A DNA stretch of 64,000 nucleotides. It comes from Roseitalea sp. MMSF_3546 (lineage in GTDB: Bacteria; Pseudomonadota; Alphaproteobacteria; Rhizobiales; Rhizobiaceae). Of this stretch, positions 8,273 to 17,887 are shown in pieces (the stretch's first letter is position 1; every line of letters begins with the position of its first letter). Location: NCBI RefSeq assembly GCF_030732865.1, contig NZ_JASHKB010000018.1, positions 1 to 64,000 on the forward strand. Direction: 5' to 3'. The position numbers and the translations under genes were made by a program. The notes under the pieces were generated by a model. That model saw nothing but the letters and a program-made list of their open reading frames with translations. It was not told the DNA's origin and made no database searches.

Positions 8273-9847
8273 TCAACTGACGATCGCCAGCCAGATCGCG
8301 GCGACCGCGACCACCCACAGCGCCACCCGGCCCCAACGGCTTTCGCGCGCCTCGGCCTTGCCGATCGCGTTGATGCTTTCCTGCGACAGCCGGATGCCGT
8401 TGTCGGCCATGTCTTCGATCTCACGCGCGAAGCGTTCGGTGCGCTCGGCCAGATCGGGCAGTTGCCGCGCCAGCCGCAGCGCCGAATGCACGCCGTCGCG
8501 TGTATCCTTGGCAAGTCCGGCCGGGCCCAGATTGCGCCGCACCCAGTCGCCGACGATCGGCTCGGCCGCCTGCCACATGTTGAACTGCGGGTCGAGCATG
8601 CGCGCATTGCCCTCGGCGACCACCATGGTCTTCTGAAGCAGCAGCAGTTCGGGCCGGGTCTGCATGTCGAAAATGTCGGTGACATCGAACAGCAGCGTCA
8701 GCAGATTGCCCATCGAGATGGTCTCGGCCGACTGGTCGTGGATCGGCTCGCCGACGGCGCGCAGCGCCTGGGCGAACGCCTCGACATCGTGGTGCGGCGG
8801 CACGTAGCCGGCCTCGAAATGCACCTCGGCCACCCGGCGATAGTCGCGCCGGATGAAGCCGTAAAGGATCTCCGCCAGAAAGCGCCGCTCTTTGATCCCG
8901 ATGCGGCCGGCAATGCCCAGATCGACGGCGACGATGTCGCCATTGGGCACGACGAACAGATTGCCCGGATGCATGTCGGCGTGAAAGAAGCCGTCGCGCA
9001 TGGCATGGCGCAGGAAGGACTGGATGACGTTGACCGCCAGCTTCTCCAGATCGTGGCCGGCGGCCCTGAGCGCTTCGATGTCGCTCATCTTGATGCCCTC
9101 GATCCACTCCATCGTCAGGACGTCGCGTCCCGTGCGCTCCCAGTCGACGCGGGGCACGCGGAAGCCGGGGTCGTTCCGCGTGTTCTCGGCCAGTTCGGAA
9201 AGCGCCGCGCCCTCGAGCCGCAGATCCATCTCGACGCGGGTGCTCTGGGCCAGCGTCTGCGCGACGGCGACCGGGCGCAGCCGGCGCGTGGCCGGGATGT
9301 AGCGCTCCTGCATGCGCGCGAACATGAAGAAACTCTGAAGGTCGCGGTCGAACCGCGTGCGCACGCCCGGCCGGATCACCTTGACGGCGACCTTGCGTTC
9401 GGACCCGTCGCGGTTGCGCACATGGGCCGGGTGGACCTGCGCGATCGACGCCGCCGCAATCGGCGGGTCGAAGCGCGAGAACAGTGCCGTGACCGGAAGG
9501 CCGAGCGAATCGGCGATGCGCTCCTTGGCCTTTTCGGTGGGAAAGCTCTCCATGTTGTCCTGCAGATTGGCCAGATCGAGCGCCATCTGCAGGCCGATGA
9601 TGTCGGGGCGCGTGGCCAGGAACTGGCCGAGCTTGGCATAGGAGGGGCCGAGCCGGGCGATCGCCTTGGTCATGCGCTGGGCGCTGTCGAGCCCCTCGGC
9701 GCGGCGCCGCGCCAGCCGCGTGGCGATGGCGTGTCCGGTCCGCGCCGGGCCCGAGAGCCCCTGGCGCGGCAGGGCCGCGATCACGCCTTCGCGCGAGAGC
9801 ACCCACACCGCGCGGGCAAGGCGCATAGCTGCAAGCCAGGTGCTCAT
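8273..9847 (-). CDS. ubiB: Ubiquinone biosynthesis kinase-like protein UbiB
   Basis: UbiB/ADCK-family atypical kinase-like ATPase, 524 residues, required for ubiquinone biosynthesis at the inner membrane. The diagnostic KxGQ motif is AKLGQFLATRPDIIG (around residue 72). The nucleotide-binding Lys is in KVAVKVIRPG near residue 147. The catalytic-loop equivalent HADMHPGNLFV and the metal-binding VDLGIAG lie near residues 290-310. The C-terminus ends in a hydrophobic segment (VALWVVAVAAIWLAIVS) that anchors these proteins. It starts four bases after the ubiE stop, so the two genes form an operon. Confidence 0.95.
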   Translation of the reverse strand: MSTWLAAMRLARAVWVLSREGVIAALPRQGLSGPARTGHAIATRLARRRAEGLDSAQRMTKAIARLGPSYAKLGQFLATRPDIIGLQMALDLANLQDNMESFPTEKAKERIADSLGLPVTALFSRFDPPIAAASIAQVHPAHVRNRDGSERKVAVKVIRPGVRTRFDRDLQSFFMFARMQERYIPATRRLRPVAVAQTLAQSTRVEMDLRLEGAALSELAENTRNDPGFRVPRVDWERTGRDVLTMEWIEGIKMSDIEALRAAGHDLEKLAVNVIQSFLRHAMRDGFFHADMHPGNLFVVPNGDIVAVDLGIAGRIGIKERRFLAEILYGFIRRDYRRVAEVHFEAGYVPPHHDVEAFAQALRAVGEPIHDQSAETISMGNLLTLLFDVTDIFDMQTRPELLLLQKTMVVAEGNARMLDPQFNMWQAAEPIVGDWVRRNLGPAGLAKDTRDGVHSALRLARQLPDLAERTERFAREIEDMADNGIRLSQESINAIGKAEARESRWGRVALWVVAVAAIWLAIVS

Positions 9848-9851
9848 CGGG

Positions 9852-10628
9852 TCAGATCTTCCAGCCCGAGTGCAGCGCGGCGATGCCGCCCGAATAGTTG
9901 CGCCAGCGCACGCGCGACAGGCCGGCCTTTTCGATCATGGCGGCAAAGTCGCGCTGACGGGGAAACTTGCGGATCGATTCGACGAGGTAGCGATAGGGCT
10001 CGCCATCGCCGGCGACAAAGCCACCGATGCGCGGAATGGCGTTGAACGACCATGCCTGGTAGAACTGCTCGAGGCCGGGCACGACGACCTCGGAGAATTC
10101 CAGACACAGGAACCGTCCGCCGGGTTTGAGCACGCGCCGGGCCTCGCCGAGCGCGGCCTGGATGTCGGGCACGTTGCGAATGCCGAAGGCGATGGTGTAG
10201 GCGTCAAAGGCGTCGTCCTCGAAGGGCAATTGCTCGGCATTGGCCTCGACGAAATCGAGATTGCCGGCAATGCCGCGACGTTCGGCGCGTTCGCGGCCGA
10301 CCGCGAGCATCGAGCCGTTGATGTCGAGCACCGTGACATGGGCATGGCCGCGCGAGGCGTCGATCGCGCGCAAGGCGATGTCGCCCGTGCCGCCGGCGAC
10401 GTCGAGCATGCGCCAGCCGGGCCGGCGCGGCGGGTTGAGCGCGGCGATCATCGCCGCCTTCCAGGCCCGGTGCATGCCACCCGACATCAGATCGTTCATC
10501 AGGTCGTAGCGTCGGGCGACCTTGTGAAAGACGTCGTCGACGCGGGCCTGCTTCTCGCCTTCGGTGACGTTCTCGTAGCCGAACGAACGCTTCATCGCGT
10601 CGTCGGTGCCTGTGCGTGAATCGGACAT
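9852..10628 (-). CDS. ubiE: Demethylmenaquinone/2-methoxy-6-polyprenyl-1,4-benzoquinol C-methyltransferase
   Basis: UbiE (258 residues), an SAM-dependent methyltransferase that performs the C-methylation step of ubiquinone synthesis (and menaquinone where made). The N-terminal [22 protein letters not shown] is diagnostic, and the SAM-binding motif I is [12 protein letters not shown]. The later segments CLEFSEV and YQAWSF, and the C-terminal [15 protein letters not shown], fit the family signatures. The gene runs divergently from add, with its start at 10628, and precedes ubiB by four bases. Confidence 0.97.
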   Translation of the reverse strand: MSDSRTGTDDAMKRSFGYENVTEGEKQARVDDVFHKVARRYDLMNDLMSGGMHRAWKAAMIAALNPPRRPGWRMLDVAGGTGDIALRAIDASRGHAHVTVLDINGSMLAVGRERAERRGIAGNLDFVEANAEQLPFEDDAFDAYTIAFGIRNVPDIQAALGEARRVLKPGGRFLCLEFSEVVVPGLEQFYQAWSFNAIPRIGGFVAGDGEPYRYLVESIRKFPRQRDFAAMIEKAGLSRVRWRNYSGGIAALHSGWKI

Positions 10629-10722
10629 GAGGCCTGCTATGGGTCGGTTGCGCGCGAACTCGCTTTGCGCTCATTTAGATCAGATGCCCGGCAAATGGAA
10701 CGCGCAAGGGCGGGAGGGGAAA

Positions 10723-11757
10723 ATGCCGCAGTTCGAAACCGCCGTCGGGGCCGCAGCACCGGACCTGCCGCAGGCCGTCATCGCGGTTCCCAAGGCGGAA
10801 CTGCACTGCCATATCGAGGGCGCGGCGAGCCCGGCGCTGGCCATGCGCCAGGCGGCGCGCCACGGCGTCGATCTTTCGGGCGTGATCGCCGATGGCGCCT
10901 ATCGCTGGGCGAATTTCACCGAGTTCCTGCAAGTCTACGACACCATCGCCGGGCTGTTCCGCTCCGAGGAGGATTTCGCCGCGCTCGCCCATGACTATCT
11001 GGTCAGCCTGGCCGCGCAGGGCTGCATCTATTCGGAGATCTTCATCGCCACCGACCATGCCGAAATGGTCGGTCTCGGCGCGGCGGGCTACATTGCCGGC
11101 CTGGCCGCCGGCATCGAACGCGCAAGGCACGAAACCGGCATCGAGGGCCGGATGATCGCGACCGGGCTGCGCCATGGCGGCCCCAAGGCGGTCGAGCGGG
11201 CGGCGCGCTACATCGCCGACAATCCGCATCCGCTCGTCACCGGCTTCGGCATGGCCGGCGACGAGCGCATGCATCACCCCAAGGACTTCGTGCGCGCCTT
11301 CGACATCGCGCGCGCGGCCGGTCTGGGCATCACCGTCCATGCGGGCGAACTGTGCGGCGCGCACAGCGTGCGCGATGCGCTCGATCATCTCGCGCCCGAG
11401 CGGATCGGCCATGGCGTGCGCGCCATCGAGGATCCGGCCCTGGTCGCGCGGCTCGCCGCGGAGGGCGTGGTTCTCGAAGTGTGTCCGGCCTCCAACATCG
11501 TGCTGGGCGTCTTTCCCGGCTATGGCCGGCACCCCTTCAACGCACTGCGGGCGGCGGGCGTGCGCGTGACGCTCAATTCGGACGATCCGCCGCATTTCCG
11601 ATCATCGATCGGCAATGAATACGCCATCGCCCATCAAGCGTTCGGTCTCGATGCGGCGGCGCTGCGATCGGTCACCCGCACGGCCATCGAGGCGGCGTTC
11701 TGCGACGCGCCGACGCGCGCCCGGCTGCTCGCGGGGATCGACGCGCCGACCGATTGA
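10723..11757 (+). CDS. add: Adenosine deaminase
   Basis: A zinc-dependent adenosine deaminase (344 residues) converting adenosine or deoxyadenosine to inosine in purine salvage. The metal-binding HCHIEGA lies near residue 30 (HxH, with I in place of the usual L). The later HAGEL supplies a His and a Glu, GHGVRAI a further His, and NSDDPPHF the zinc Asp pair. The frame is open to 10606, but the ATG at 10723 follows a good ribosome binding site (GGGAGGGGA). Some members of this family deaminate adenine or other purines, so the substrate is probable, not proven. It lies with upp and the deoA cluster in a salvage neighbourhood. Confidence 0.92.
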   Translation: MPQFETAVGAAAPDLPQAVIAVPKAELHCHIEGAASPALAMRQAARHGVDLSGVIADGAYRWANFTEFLQVYDTIAGLFRSEEDFAALAHDYLVSLAAQGCIYSEIFIATDHAEMVGLGAAGYIAGLAAGIERARHETGIEGRMIATGLRHGGPKAVERAARYIADNPHPLVTGFGMAGDERMHHPKDFVRAFDIARAAGLGITVHAGELCGAHSVRDALDHLAPERIGHGVRAIEDPALVARLAAEGVVLEVCPASNIVLGVFPGYGRHPFNALRAAGVRVTLNSDDPPHFRSSIGNEYAIAHQAFGLDAAALRSVTRTAIEAAFCDAPTRARLLAGIDAPTD

Positions 11758-11849
11758 CTGTGCATCACGGCCGCAAGGCGCGCCCCGGCTCTTCCGTGGC
11801 GTGCCGATGACCGCTAGGCTGCCGACGTCCTTCTCCTAAAGGCCGTCCC

Positions 11850-12479
11850 ATGCAAAGCGTCACCGTCGTCGATCACCCGCTCGTCCAGCACAAGCTCACC
11901 CAGATGCGCAAGAAGGAGACCTCCACCGCCGGCTTCCGGCGGCTTTTGCGCGAGATCTCGCTGCTGCTGTGCTACGAGGCGACGCGCGAACTGCCGATGA
12001 CGACCGAGACCATCGAGACGCCGCTGACCGACATGGAAGCGCCGCTGCTGGCCGGCAAGAAGCTCGTCTTCGCCTCCGTTCTGCGCGCCGGCAACGGGCT
12101 GCTCGAGGGCATGCTCGATCTGGTGCCCTCGGCCCGGGTCGCCCATATCGGCCTTTACCGCGACCCCGAAACGCTGGAGGCGGTGGAGTATTACTTCAAG
12201 GCGCCAGAGGATCTGTCCGACCGGCTGAGCATCGTCGTCGACCCGATGCTGGCGACGGCCAATTCGGCCATCGCGGCGGTCGAAAAGCTCAAGGCGCGCG
12301 GCGCCAGGGATCTGCGCTTCGTGTGCCTTCTGGCCGCGCCGGAGGGGGTCGAGCGCTTCTCGAAGGCCCATCCGGACGTGCCGATCATCACCGCGTCCAT
12401 CGACAGCCATCTCAACGATCACGGCTACATCGTTCCGGGGCTGGGCGATGCGGGCGACCGGATGTACGGCACCAAGTAG
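11850..12479 (+). CDS. upp: Uracil phosphoribosyltransferase
   Basis: Upp (209 residues) makes UMP from uracil and PRPP. The conserved N-terminus [34 protein letters not shown] (the PRPP-associated loop region), the PRPP-binding [12 protein letters not shown] (around residues 130-140) and the uracil-binding C-terminus [17 protein letters not shown] are all present. The length is normal. It sits 92 bases downstream of add on the same strand. Confidence 0.97.
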   Translation: MQSVTVVDHPLVQHKLTQMRKKETSTAGFRRLLREISLLLCYEATRELPMTTETIETPLTDMEAPLLAGKKLVFASVLRAGNGLLEGMLDLVPSARVAHIGLYRDPETLEAVEYYFKAPEDLSDRLSIVVDPMLATANSAIAAVEKLKARGARDLRFVCLLAAPEGVERFSKAHPDVPIITASIDSHLNDHGYIVPGLGDAGDRMYGTK

Positions 12480-12505
12480 CGGCAATTGCGGCCGTCGCGG
12501 CAACA

Positions 12506-12519
12506 GCCGGTTAACCGGC
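12506..12519. repeat. 14-bp perfect palindrome after upp
   Basis: GCCGGTTAACCGGC is a perfect 14-bp palindrome 26 bases after the upp stop and about 70 bases before the protease gene. It could be a transcription-factor site or a weak hairpin. There is no loop and no T-run, so it is not a classical terminator. Confidence 0.3.
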
Positions 12520-12591
12520 GCGCCAAAAGCTGGGCTCGATTAGCCATTTGACAAGCCTGCCGCCCGACACTTGGCCGGCAGGGAGACCGCG

Positions 12592-13128
12592 ATGTTCCGC
12601 TATGTCATGTTGCTGGCCGGCGTTTCGGCAGCCGCCATCGGCTGGGCCGAGTTCGTCACCGGCAATCCAGAGCGCATGGACGAGATCGCCGGCGTGGCGC
12701 GCGAGGAACGGCCCGAAGCGCCGGCGAACGACACCGGGACACAGCCCGTGACGCTTGCCGGGGTGGAGCGCCTGCGCGCCGACCGGCGCGGCCATCATAT
12801 CGCCGAGTTCCACCTGAACGCGGTGCGCGCCAAGGGCATGATCGACACCGGCGCGACGGCGGTGGCGATCAACCGGTCAACGGCCCGCCGCGCCGGCATC
12901 GCGCTGACGCGGGCCGATTTCATCTATCGGGTCGACACCGCCAACGGCACGGTCAGCGCCGCCCTCACCGTGCTGGACGAGGTGCGGCTCGGGTCGATCC
13001 GCGTGCGCGACGTCGAGGCGCTCGTGCTGGAGGACGACGCGCTGAACACGGTGCTGATCGGCATGAGTTTCATGAACCGGCTGCGCGGCTTTTCCGTCGA
13101 GAACGGCACGCTGGTGCTGCGCCAGTAG
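12592..13128 (+). CDS. Membrane-anchored retropepsin-like aspartic protease (TIGR02281 type)
   Basis: A 178-residue single-lobe aspartic protease of clan AA. An N-terminal hydrophobic anchor (MFRYVMLLAGVSAAAIGWAE) is followed by a linker of about 50 residues. The active-site motif MIDTGATAVAIN (D-T-G-A near residue 85) follows, then the flap and substrate strands. Being single-lobed it should act as a homodimer, facing the periplasm. The ATG at 12592 has GGGAGA upstream; an ATG seven codons earlier is less likely. Physiological targets of this alphaproteobacterial family are unknown to me. It converges on deoA. Confidence 0.82.
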   Translation: MFRYVMLLAGVSAAAIGWAEFVTGNPERMDEIAGVAREERPEAPANDTGTQPVTLAGVERLRADRRGHHIAEFHLNAVRAKGMIDTGATAVAINRSTARRAGIALTRADFIYRVDTANGTVSAALTVLDEVRLGSIRVRDVEALVLEDDALNTVLIGMSFMNRLRGFSVENGTLVLRQ

Positions 13129-13211
13129 CCCGCGCCGTCCGGCACCTCGTGTACCGCCCGATCCCCGCGCCCGGCACGATCGCCAACACCCGTCGCTTGA
13201 CCCTCGACCGC

Positions 13212-14525
13212 TCAGCCCGTCACCTTCTCGGCGATGACCGGCCGCGCGGCGGGCGCTTCGTCCGCTATCGTCACCGCAGCCAGCACGGCCTGTCTGGCGC
13301 GGGCCATGCCCGCCGTATCGCGGGCATGGATGCGGGCGATGGGATCGCCACTGTCCACCCTGGTGCCGATGCCGGCGATGTCGGACAGGCCCACCGCATG
13401 GTCGATCGCATCCTCGGCGCGGCGGCGGCCACCGCCCATCTCGACCACCGCGACACCGATGGCGCGGGTATCGATTGCGGCGAGGAAACCACCGGCCGGC
13501 GCCGGCACATCCTCGATCAGCGGAGCGTCCGGCAGATGGTGCTCGAAGCGCTCGATGAAGTCGGCCGGCCCGCCCAGCGCGTGGACCATTCGGCCGAAGG
13601 TCTGCGCCGCCGCGCCGTCATCGAGCACCTGATGGGCGCGCTGCGAGGCGCGGGCGAGATCGGTCTCGAGCCCGGACAGGACGATCATTTCGGCGACGAG
13701 CGCCATCACGACCTCCTCGAGCCGTGCGTCGCGATGTTCGCCGGTCAGGAACCGCACCGCATTGCGCACCTCGACCGCATTGCCGGCGGCCGAGGCGAGC
13801 GGCTCGTTCATGTCGGTCAGGAGCACGGTGGTCTTCGTGCCCGCGCCGTTGGCGACCTCGACCAGGCTCCGGGCGAGCGCCCGCGAGGCCTTCATGTCGT
13901 CGAGGAACGCGCCGTTTCCGAACTTGACGTCGAGCACCAGCGAACCAAGGCCCGCGGCGAGCTTCTTGGACAGGATCGAGGCGGTGATCAGCGAAAGGTT
14001 CTCCACCGTCGCCGTGACGTCGCGGACCGCATAGATGCGCTTGTCGGCCGGGGCGAGATCGCCGGTCTGGCCGATGATGGCGCAGCCCACCTCGTCGGTC
14101 ACCGCGCGGAACAGCGCGTTGTCGGGTGCGACATCGTAGCCGGGGATCGCCTCCATCTTGTCGAGCGTGCCGCCGGTATGGCCAAGGCCGCGGCCCGAGA
14201 TCATCGGCACGGCGAGCCCGCAGCTCGCCGCGATCGGCGCGAGCATGAGCGAGACATTGTCGCCGACGCCGCCCGTCGAATGCTTGTCGGCGATGGGATG
14301 GCCGATGCCCGACCAGTCGAGCACGTCGCCGCTGTCGCGCATGGCAAGCGTCAGCGCCACGGTCTCCTCGCGTTCCATGCCGTTGAAGAAGACGGCCATG
14401 GCGAAGGCGGCGATCTGCGCATCGGTCACCGATCCGTCGGCGACGCCGCGCACGAACCCGGCGATTTCCTCGCCGGTCAACACGCCACCATCGCGTTTGG
14501 TGCGAATGAATTCCTGTGCCAGCAT
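13212..14525 (-). CDS. deoA: Thymidine phosphorylase
   Basis: Pyrimidine-nucleoside phosphorylase (437 residues) that splits thymidine or deoxyuridine into base and deoxyribose-1-phosphate. N-terminal [12 protein letters not shown] and [13 protein letters not shown], then the signature region [22 protein letters not shown] (around residues 115-135) and KHSTGGVGD (near residue 85) identify it. Last gene of the nucleoside transport and salvage operon, 44 bases after the purine nucleoside phosphorylase start region on the minus strand. Confidence 0.96.
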   Translation of the reverse strand: MLAQEFIRTKRDGGVLTGEEIAGFVRGVADGSVTDAQIAAFAMAVFFNGMEREETVALTLAMRDSGDVLDWSGIGHPIADKHSTGGVGDNVSLMLAPIAASCGLAVPMISGRGLGHTGGTLDKMEAIPGYDVAPDNALFRAVTDEVGCAIIGQTGDLAPADKRIYAVRDVTATVENLSLITASILSKKLAAGLGSLVLDVKFGNGAFLDDMKASRALARSLVEVANGAGTKTTVLLTDMNEPLASAAGNAVEVRNAVRFLTGEHRDARLEEVVMALVAEMIVLSGLETDLARASQRAHQVLDDGAAAQTFGRMVHALGGPADFIERFEHHLPDAPLIEDVPAPAGGFLAAIDTRAIGVAVVEMGGGRRRAEDAIDHAVGLSDIAGIGTRVDSGDPIARIHARDTAGMARARQAVLAAVTIADEAPAARPVIAEKVTG

Positions 14526-14569
14526 GCCCGTTTGTCGCCCGCCCTGCGGTGGCCGTCAACCGATCGCCG

Positions 14570-15370
14570 TCACAACGGCATGTCGGCGATGAAACGCGTC
14601 AGGATCGCCTGCAGCCGCCTGCCGCCGACCGGCGCCATCTGCTTGGTCTCGTCGTGGGACAGTTCGCCGCCGGTCATGCCGGCCGCGTAATTGGTGATCA
14701 CCGAGCAGGCCGCGCAGTCGAGCCCGGCGAACCGGCCCAGGATCACCTCGGGAACGGTCGACATGCCGACCGCATCGGCGCCCATGGAGCGTGCCATGCG
14801 GATCTCGGCGGGCGTCTCGAAGCTCGGTCCGGAAAACCACATATAGACGCCTTCGCCCAGCGCGATGTCCTCGGCCCTTGCGGCCGCCCGCAGCCGGTCG
14901 GAAAGCTCGGGGTCATAGGCGCTCGTCAGGCCGACGAACCGCCGGTCGCTCTCCTCGCCGATCAGCGGATTGGCGCCGGCGAAGTTGATATGGTCGGTGA
15001 TCAGCATCACCGAGCCGGGCGGCAGATCCTGCCGCAGCGATCCGGCGGAGTTTGTCAGCACCAGATTGCGGATGCCGAGCCCGGCGAGGATCTCGATCGC
15101 CGGGCGCATCACCCCCGCATCGCCCTTCTCATAGTAGTGGGCGCGGCCCGACAGCATCAGCACCGGCTTGCCCGCCAGCCTGCCGGCGACCAGTTCGCCG
15201 GCATGGCCGCTGACGCCCGAGGCCGGAAATCCCTTCAGTTCGCCATAGGGGATGTGCACGGCATCGCTGACCGCCTCGACCAGCCCGCCAAGACCCGAGC
15301 CCAGCACGAAGGCGGTCACCGGCGCCAGCCCTTCGAGCTTGTCGACGATGTGATCGATGGTCGTGATCAT
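14570..15370 (-). CDS. Purine-nucleoside phosphorylase (trimeric PNP family)
   Basis: A 266-residue purine-nucleoside phosphorylase that cleaves inosine and guanosine with phosphate. The phosphate-binding FVLGSGLGGLVE near residue 20, the HIPYGELKGFP segment, GRAHYYEKGD and the NSAGSL region match the trimeric PunA/XapA-type PNP, not hexameric DeoD. The start overlaps the cdd stop by four bases (ATGA), which fixes it at 15370 although the frame is open to 15610. Translational coupling with cdd is expected. Confidence 0.93.
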   Translation of the reverse strand: MITTIDHIVDKLEGLAPVTAFVLGSGLGGLVEAVSDAVHIPYGELKGFPASGVSGHAGELVAGRLAGKPVLMLSGRAHYYEKGDAGVMRPAIEILAGLGIRNLVLTNSAGSLRQDLPPGSVMLITDHINFAGANPLIGEESDRRFVGLTSAYDPELSDRLRAAARAEDIALGEGVYMWFSGPSFETPAEIRMARSMGADAVGMSTVPEVILGRFAGLDCAACSVITNYAAGMTGGELSHDETKQMAPVGGRRLQAILTRFIADMPL

Positions 15371-15768
15371 GGGCGCAGGACATCCGTGTCGAAGGCAAGG
15401 GGAAGAAGGTCGGCCAGCGCGATGGTCCGGGCGATGCCGCCGGCATCGCACAGATGCACCCTGGCATGCGGCGGGGCGAATTCGGCCAGACGCTGGCGGC
15501 AGCCGCCGCACGGAGTGCACAGCGGCAGTTTTTCGGCAAGAACGCAGATGTCGGTGATCTCGCCGCCGCCGGCCATCACGTAGTGCGACAGCGCGGTGGT
15601 TTCGGCGCACCAGCCCTCGGGATAGGACACCACCTCGATATTGCCGCCGGCATGAATGGCGCCGTCGGCGGTCAGAATCGCCGCGCCGACCGGAAAGCGC
15701 GAATAGGTCGCCCGCGACTTGCCCATCGCATCGATGGCGGCACGGTAGAGTGCGGCGAGGTCGGCCAT
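15367..15768 (-). CDS. cdd: Cytidine deaminase
   Basis: A 133-residue cytidine deaminase giving uridine from cytidine. The zinc site is CAE (WCAETTAL, around residue 54) with PCGGC (near residue 85). The three-Cys form of the zinc site is that of the short tetrameric enzymes. The N-terminal SRFPVGAAI is the substrate-binding FPVGA motif. It sits between the permease (one base away) and the phosphorylase (four-base overlap) in the nucleoside operon. Confidence 0.96.
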   Translation of the reverse strand: MADLAALYRAAIDAMGKSRATYSRFPVGAAILTADGAIHAGGNIEVVSYPEGWCAETTALSHYVMAGGGEITDICVLAEKLPLCTPCGGCRQRLAEFAPPHARVHLCDAGGIARTIALADLLPLAFDTDVLRP

Positions 15769-15769
15769 G

Positions 15770-16744
15770 TCAGCGCTCCTTCACATAGGGCTGGCCGCCG
15801 GCCTTGGGCGGGATCGCCCGGCCGATGAAGCCGGCCAGCAGCACCACCGTCAGGATATAGGGCAGGGCCTGCATGAATTGCGGGGGAACCTCGAACAGGC
15901 CGGGGATCTCGATGCCGGCAAAGCGGATCGCCACCGCGTCGAGGAAGCCGAACAGCAGGCAGGCGAACATGACGTTGACCGGCTTCCACTTGGCGAAGAT
16001 CAGCGCGGCGAGCGCGATGAAGCCCTTGCCGGCGGTCATGTCCTTGACGAAGCCGGCATTCTGGGCGACCGACAGATAGGCGCCGGCAAAGCCGCACAGG
16101 ATACCGGTGCAGATCACCGCGCGATAGCGCAGCCAGGTCACCGAAATGCCGGCGGTGTCGACCGCGCCGGGGTTCTCGCCCACCGCGCGCAGCCTGAGGC
16201 CGAAGCGCGTGCGAAACAGCACCCACCAGGTGAACGGCACGGCGAGAAAGGCCAGATAGACCAGGATCGAGTGACCCGAAATCAGCTCCGAATAGACGAG
16301 CCCGACAACCGGCACGCCGGAAATGGCCTCGGCGAAGGGCAGTTCGATCGCGGTGAAGCGGCTGCCGTCGGCGCTCAGCGGCGGCGTGCGTCCGCCCTGC
16401 CGGAACCAGGCCTGCCCGAGAATGACGGTGGTGCCGGCCGCGATGAAGTTGATCGCCACGCCCGAGACGATCTGGTTGCCGCGGTGGGTGATCGAGGCAA
16501 ATCCGTGCACCAGCGCAAGGCCGATCGAGACCATGACGGCGAAGAACAGGCCGATCCAGGCCGAGCCATAGACGGCGGCCGCCGCCGCGCCGGCAAAGGC
16601 GGCGGCCAGCATCTTGCCCTCGAGCCCGATGTCGAAGATGCCCGCGCGCTCCGAGTAAAGGCCGGCGAGGGCGGCGAACATCAGCGGGATCGACAGCCGC
16701 ACCGTGGAATCGAGGATCAGGATGAAGGTTTCGAGCGCGCCCAT
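15770..16744 (-). CDS. Nucleoside-type ABC transporter permease (second subunit)
   Basis: A 324-residue inner-membrane permease of the BPD_transp_2 (branched-chain/ribose/nucleoside) fold with about eight to ten helices. Conserved family segments include YSERAGIFDIGLEGKML (near residue 28), ALVHGFASI and the EAA-like loop RAVGENPGAVDTAGISV. It pairs with the 16752-17885 permease to form the channel of a nucleoside importer of the YufQ/NupQ type. Substrate is inferred from the four salvage enzymes nearby, three of them in the same operon. Confidence 0.88.
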   Translation of the reverse strand: MGALETFILILDSTVRLSIPLMFAALAGLYSERAGIFDIGLEGKMLAAAFAGAAAAAVYGSAWIGLFFAVMVSIGLALVHGFASITHRGNQIVSGVAINFIAAGTTVILGQAWFRQGGRTPPLSADGSRFTAIELPFAEAISGVPVVGLVYSELISGHSILVYLAFLAVPFTWWVLFRTRFGLRLRAVGENPGAVDTAGISVTWLRYRAVICTGILCGFAGAYLSVAQNAGFVKDMTAGKGFIALAALIFAKWKPVNVMFACLLFGFLDAVAIRFAGIEIPGLFEVPPQFMQALPYILTVVLLAGFIGRAIPPKAGGQPYVKER

Positions 16745-16751
16745 GGCCGGC

Positions 16752-17885
16752 CTAGCGTGTCACTGCTGCAGAGGGCTTGGGCCGCCCCTCGGCCAGCCCG
16801 CCGAAGGCGCGCGCGATCGCCGGCCGGAACATGTGCTCGAGCGCGCCGGCGAACAGGATCACCAGCCCCTGGATGATGACGATCATGTCGCGCGAGATAT
16901 TGGGCATCTCGAAGGCGATCTCCGCGCCGCCCTGATAGAGCATGCCGAACAGGATGGCGGCGGGCACGATGCCGGCGGGGTGCGACCGGCCGATGAGCGC
17001 CACCGCAATGCCGACGAATCCCGCACCGGTGACGAAGTCGAGCTGCAGGCGTTCCTGGTCGCCCATCACCGGGTTGAGCGCCATCATTCCGGCGAGCGCG
17101 CCGGAAATGAGCATCGTGACGACGATGATGCGCGTGTCCCGAACCCCGGCATAGCGCGCGGCGGTGGGCGAAAAGCCCATCGTTCGGATCTCGTAGCCAA
17201 GGCGCGTTCGCCAGATCAGCACCCAAACGCCGAAGGCGGCGGCCAAGGCCAGCAGGAAGGTGACGTTGAACGGCGCCGAACGGACATTCATGCCGAACAT
17301 CTCGATCAGCCAGTCAAGGCGCGGCAATTGCGCGCCTTCGGCGAAGTCGCGCGTCGCCGGCACCTGGCTGCCCAGCGGCTTGAGCGGGCCGACCAGCAGA
17401 TAGACCATCAGGCTGGCCGCGATGAAGTTGAACATGATGGTGGTGATGACGATGTGGCTGCCGCGCCTGGCCTGGAAATAGGCGGGTATGAAGGCCCAGG
17501 CCGCGCCGACCAGCCCCGACATGACGGTCGCGGCGATCAGCGTGATCCACCAGGGCGCCACCGTGTCCAGCGTCAGCGCCGCGATGGCGACACCGAGCCC
17601 GCCGACATAGGCCTGCCCCTCGCCGCCAATGTTGAACAGCCCGCAATGAAACGCCACCGCCACGCACAGGCCGGTGAAGATGAAGTTGGTGGCATAGAAC
17701 AGCGTGTAGCCGATGCCGTCGCCCGAGCCGAAGGCGCCCTGAACCAGCAGCGCCGCCGCGCGCAGCGGGTTTTCGCCGACCAGCAGCACGACCAGCCCGG
17801 CGACGAGAAAGGCGACGACCAGGTTGATCAGCGGGATCAGCCCGTAATCGACCCAGCCGGGCAGTTTGGCATAGGGCGCTGCCAT
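16752..17885 (-). CDS. Nucleoside-type ABC transporter permease (first subunit)
   Basis: A 377-residue BPD_transp_2 permease of the YufP/NupP type. The segment FHCGLFNIGGEGQAYVGG is characteristic of this subunit, and the cytoplasmic loop RTMGFSPTAARYAGV is the likely ATPase contact. It begins two bases from the ATPase stop and ends seven bases before the next permease. The C-terminus is hydrophilic (AEGRPKPSAAVTR). Confidence 0.88.
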   Translation of the reverse strand: MAAPYAKLPGWVDYGLIPLINLVVAFLVAGLVVLLVGENPLRAAALLVQGAFGSGDGIGYTLFYATNFIFTGLCVAVAFHCGLFNIGGEGQAYVGGLGVAIAALTLDTVAPWWITLIAATVMSGLVGAAWAFIPAYFQARRGSHIVITTIMFNFIAASLMVYLLVGPLKPLGSQVPATRDFAEGAQLPRLDWLIEMFGMNVRSAPFNVTFLLALAAAFGVWVLIWRTRLGYEIRTMGFSPTAARYAGVRDTRIIVVTMLISGALAGMMALNPVMGDQERLQLDFVTGAGFVGIAVALIGRSHPAGIVPAAILFGMLYQGGAEIAFEMPNISRDMIVIIQGLVILFAGALEHMFRPAIARAFGGLAEGRPKPSAAVTR

Positions 17886-17887
17886 GG

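Noticed and set aside
7678-8685. Minus-strand frame including KIRTPDPQIRSLVLYPAELR
   Set aside because: That peptide is the well-known spurious translation of the complement of tRNA-Arg; the rest overlaps ubiB in another frame.
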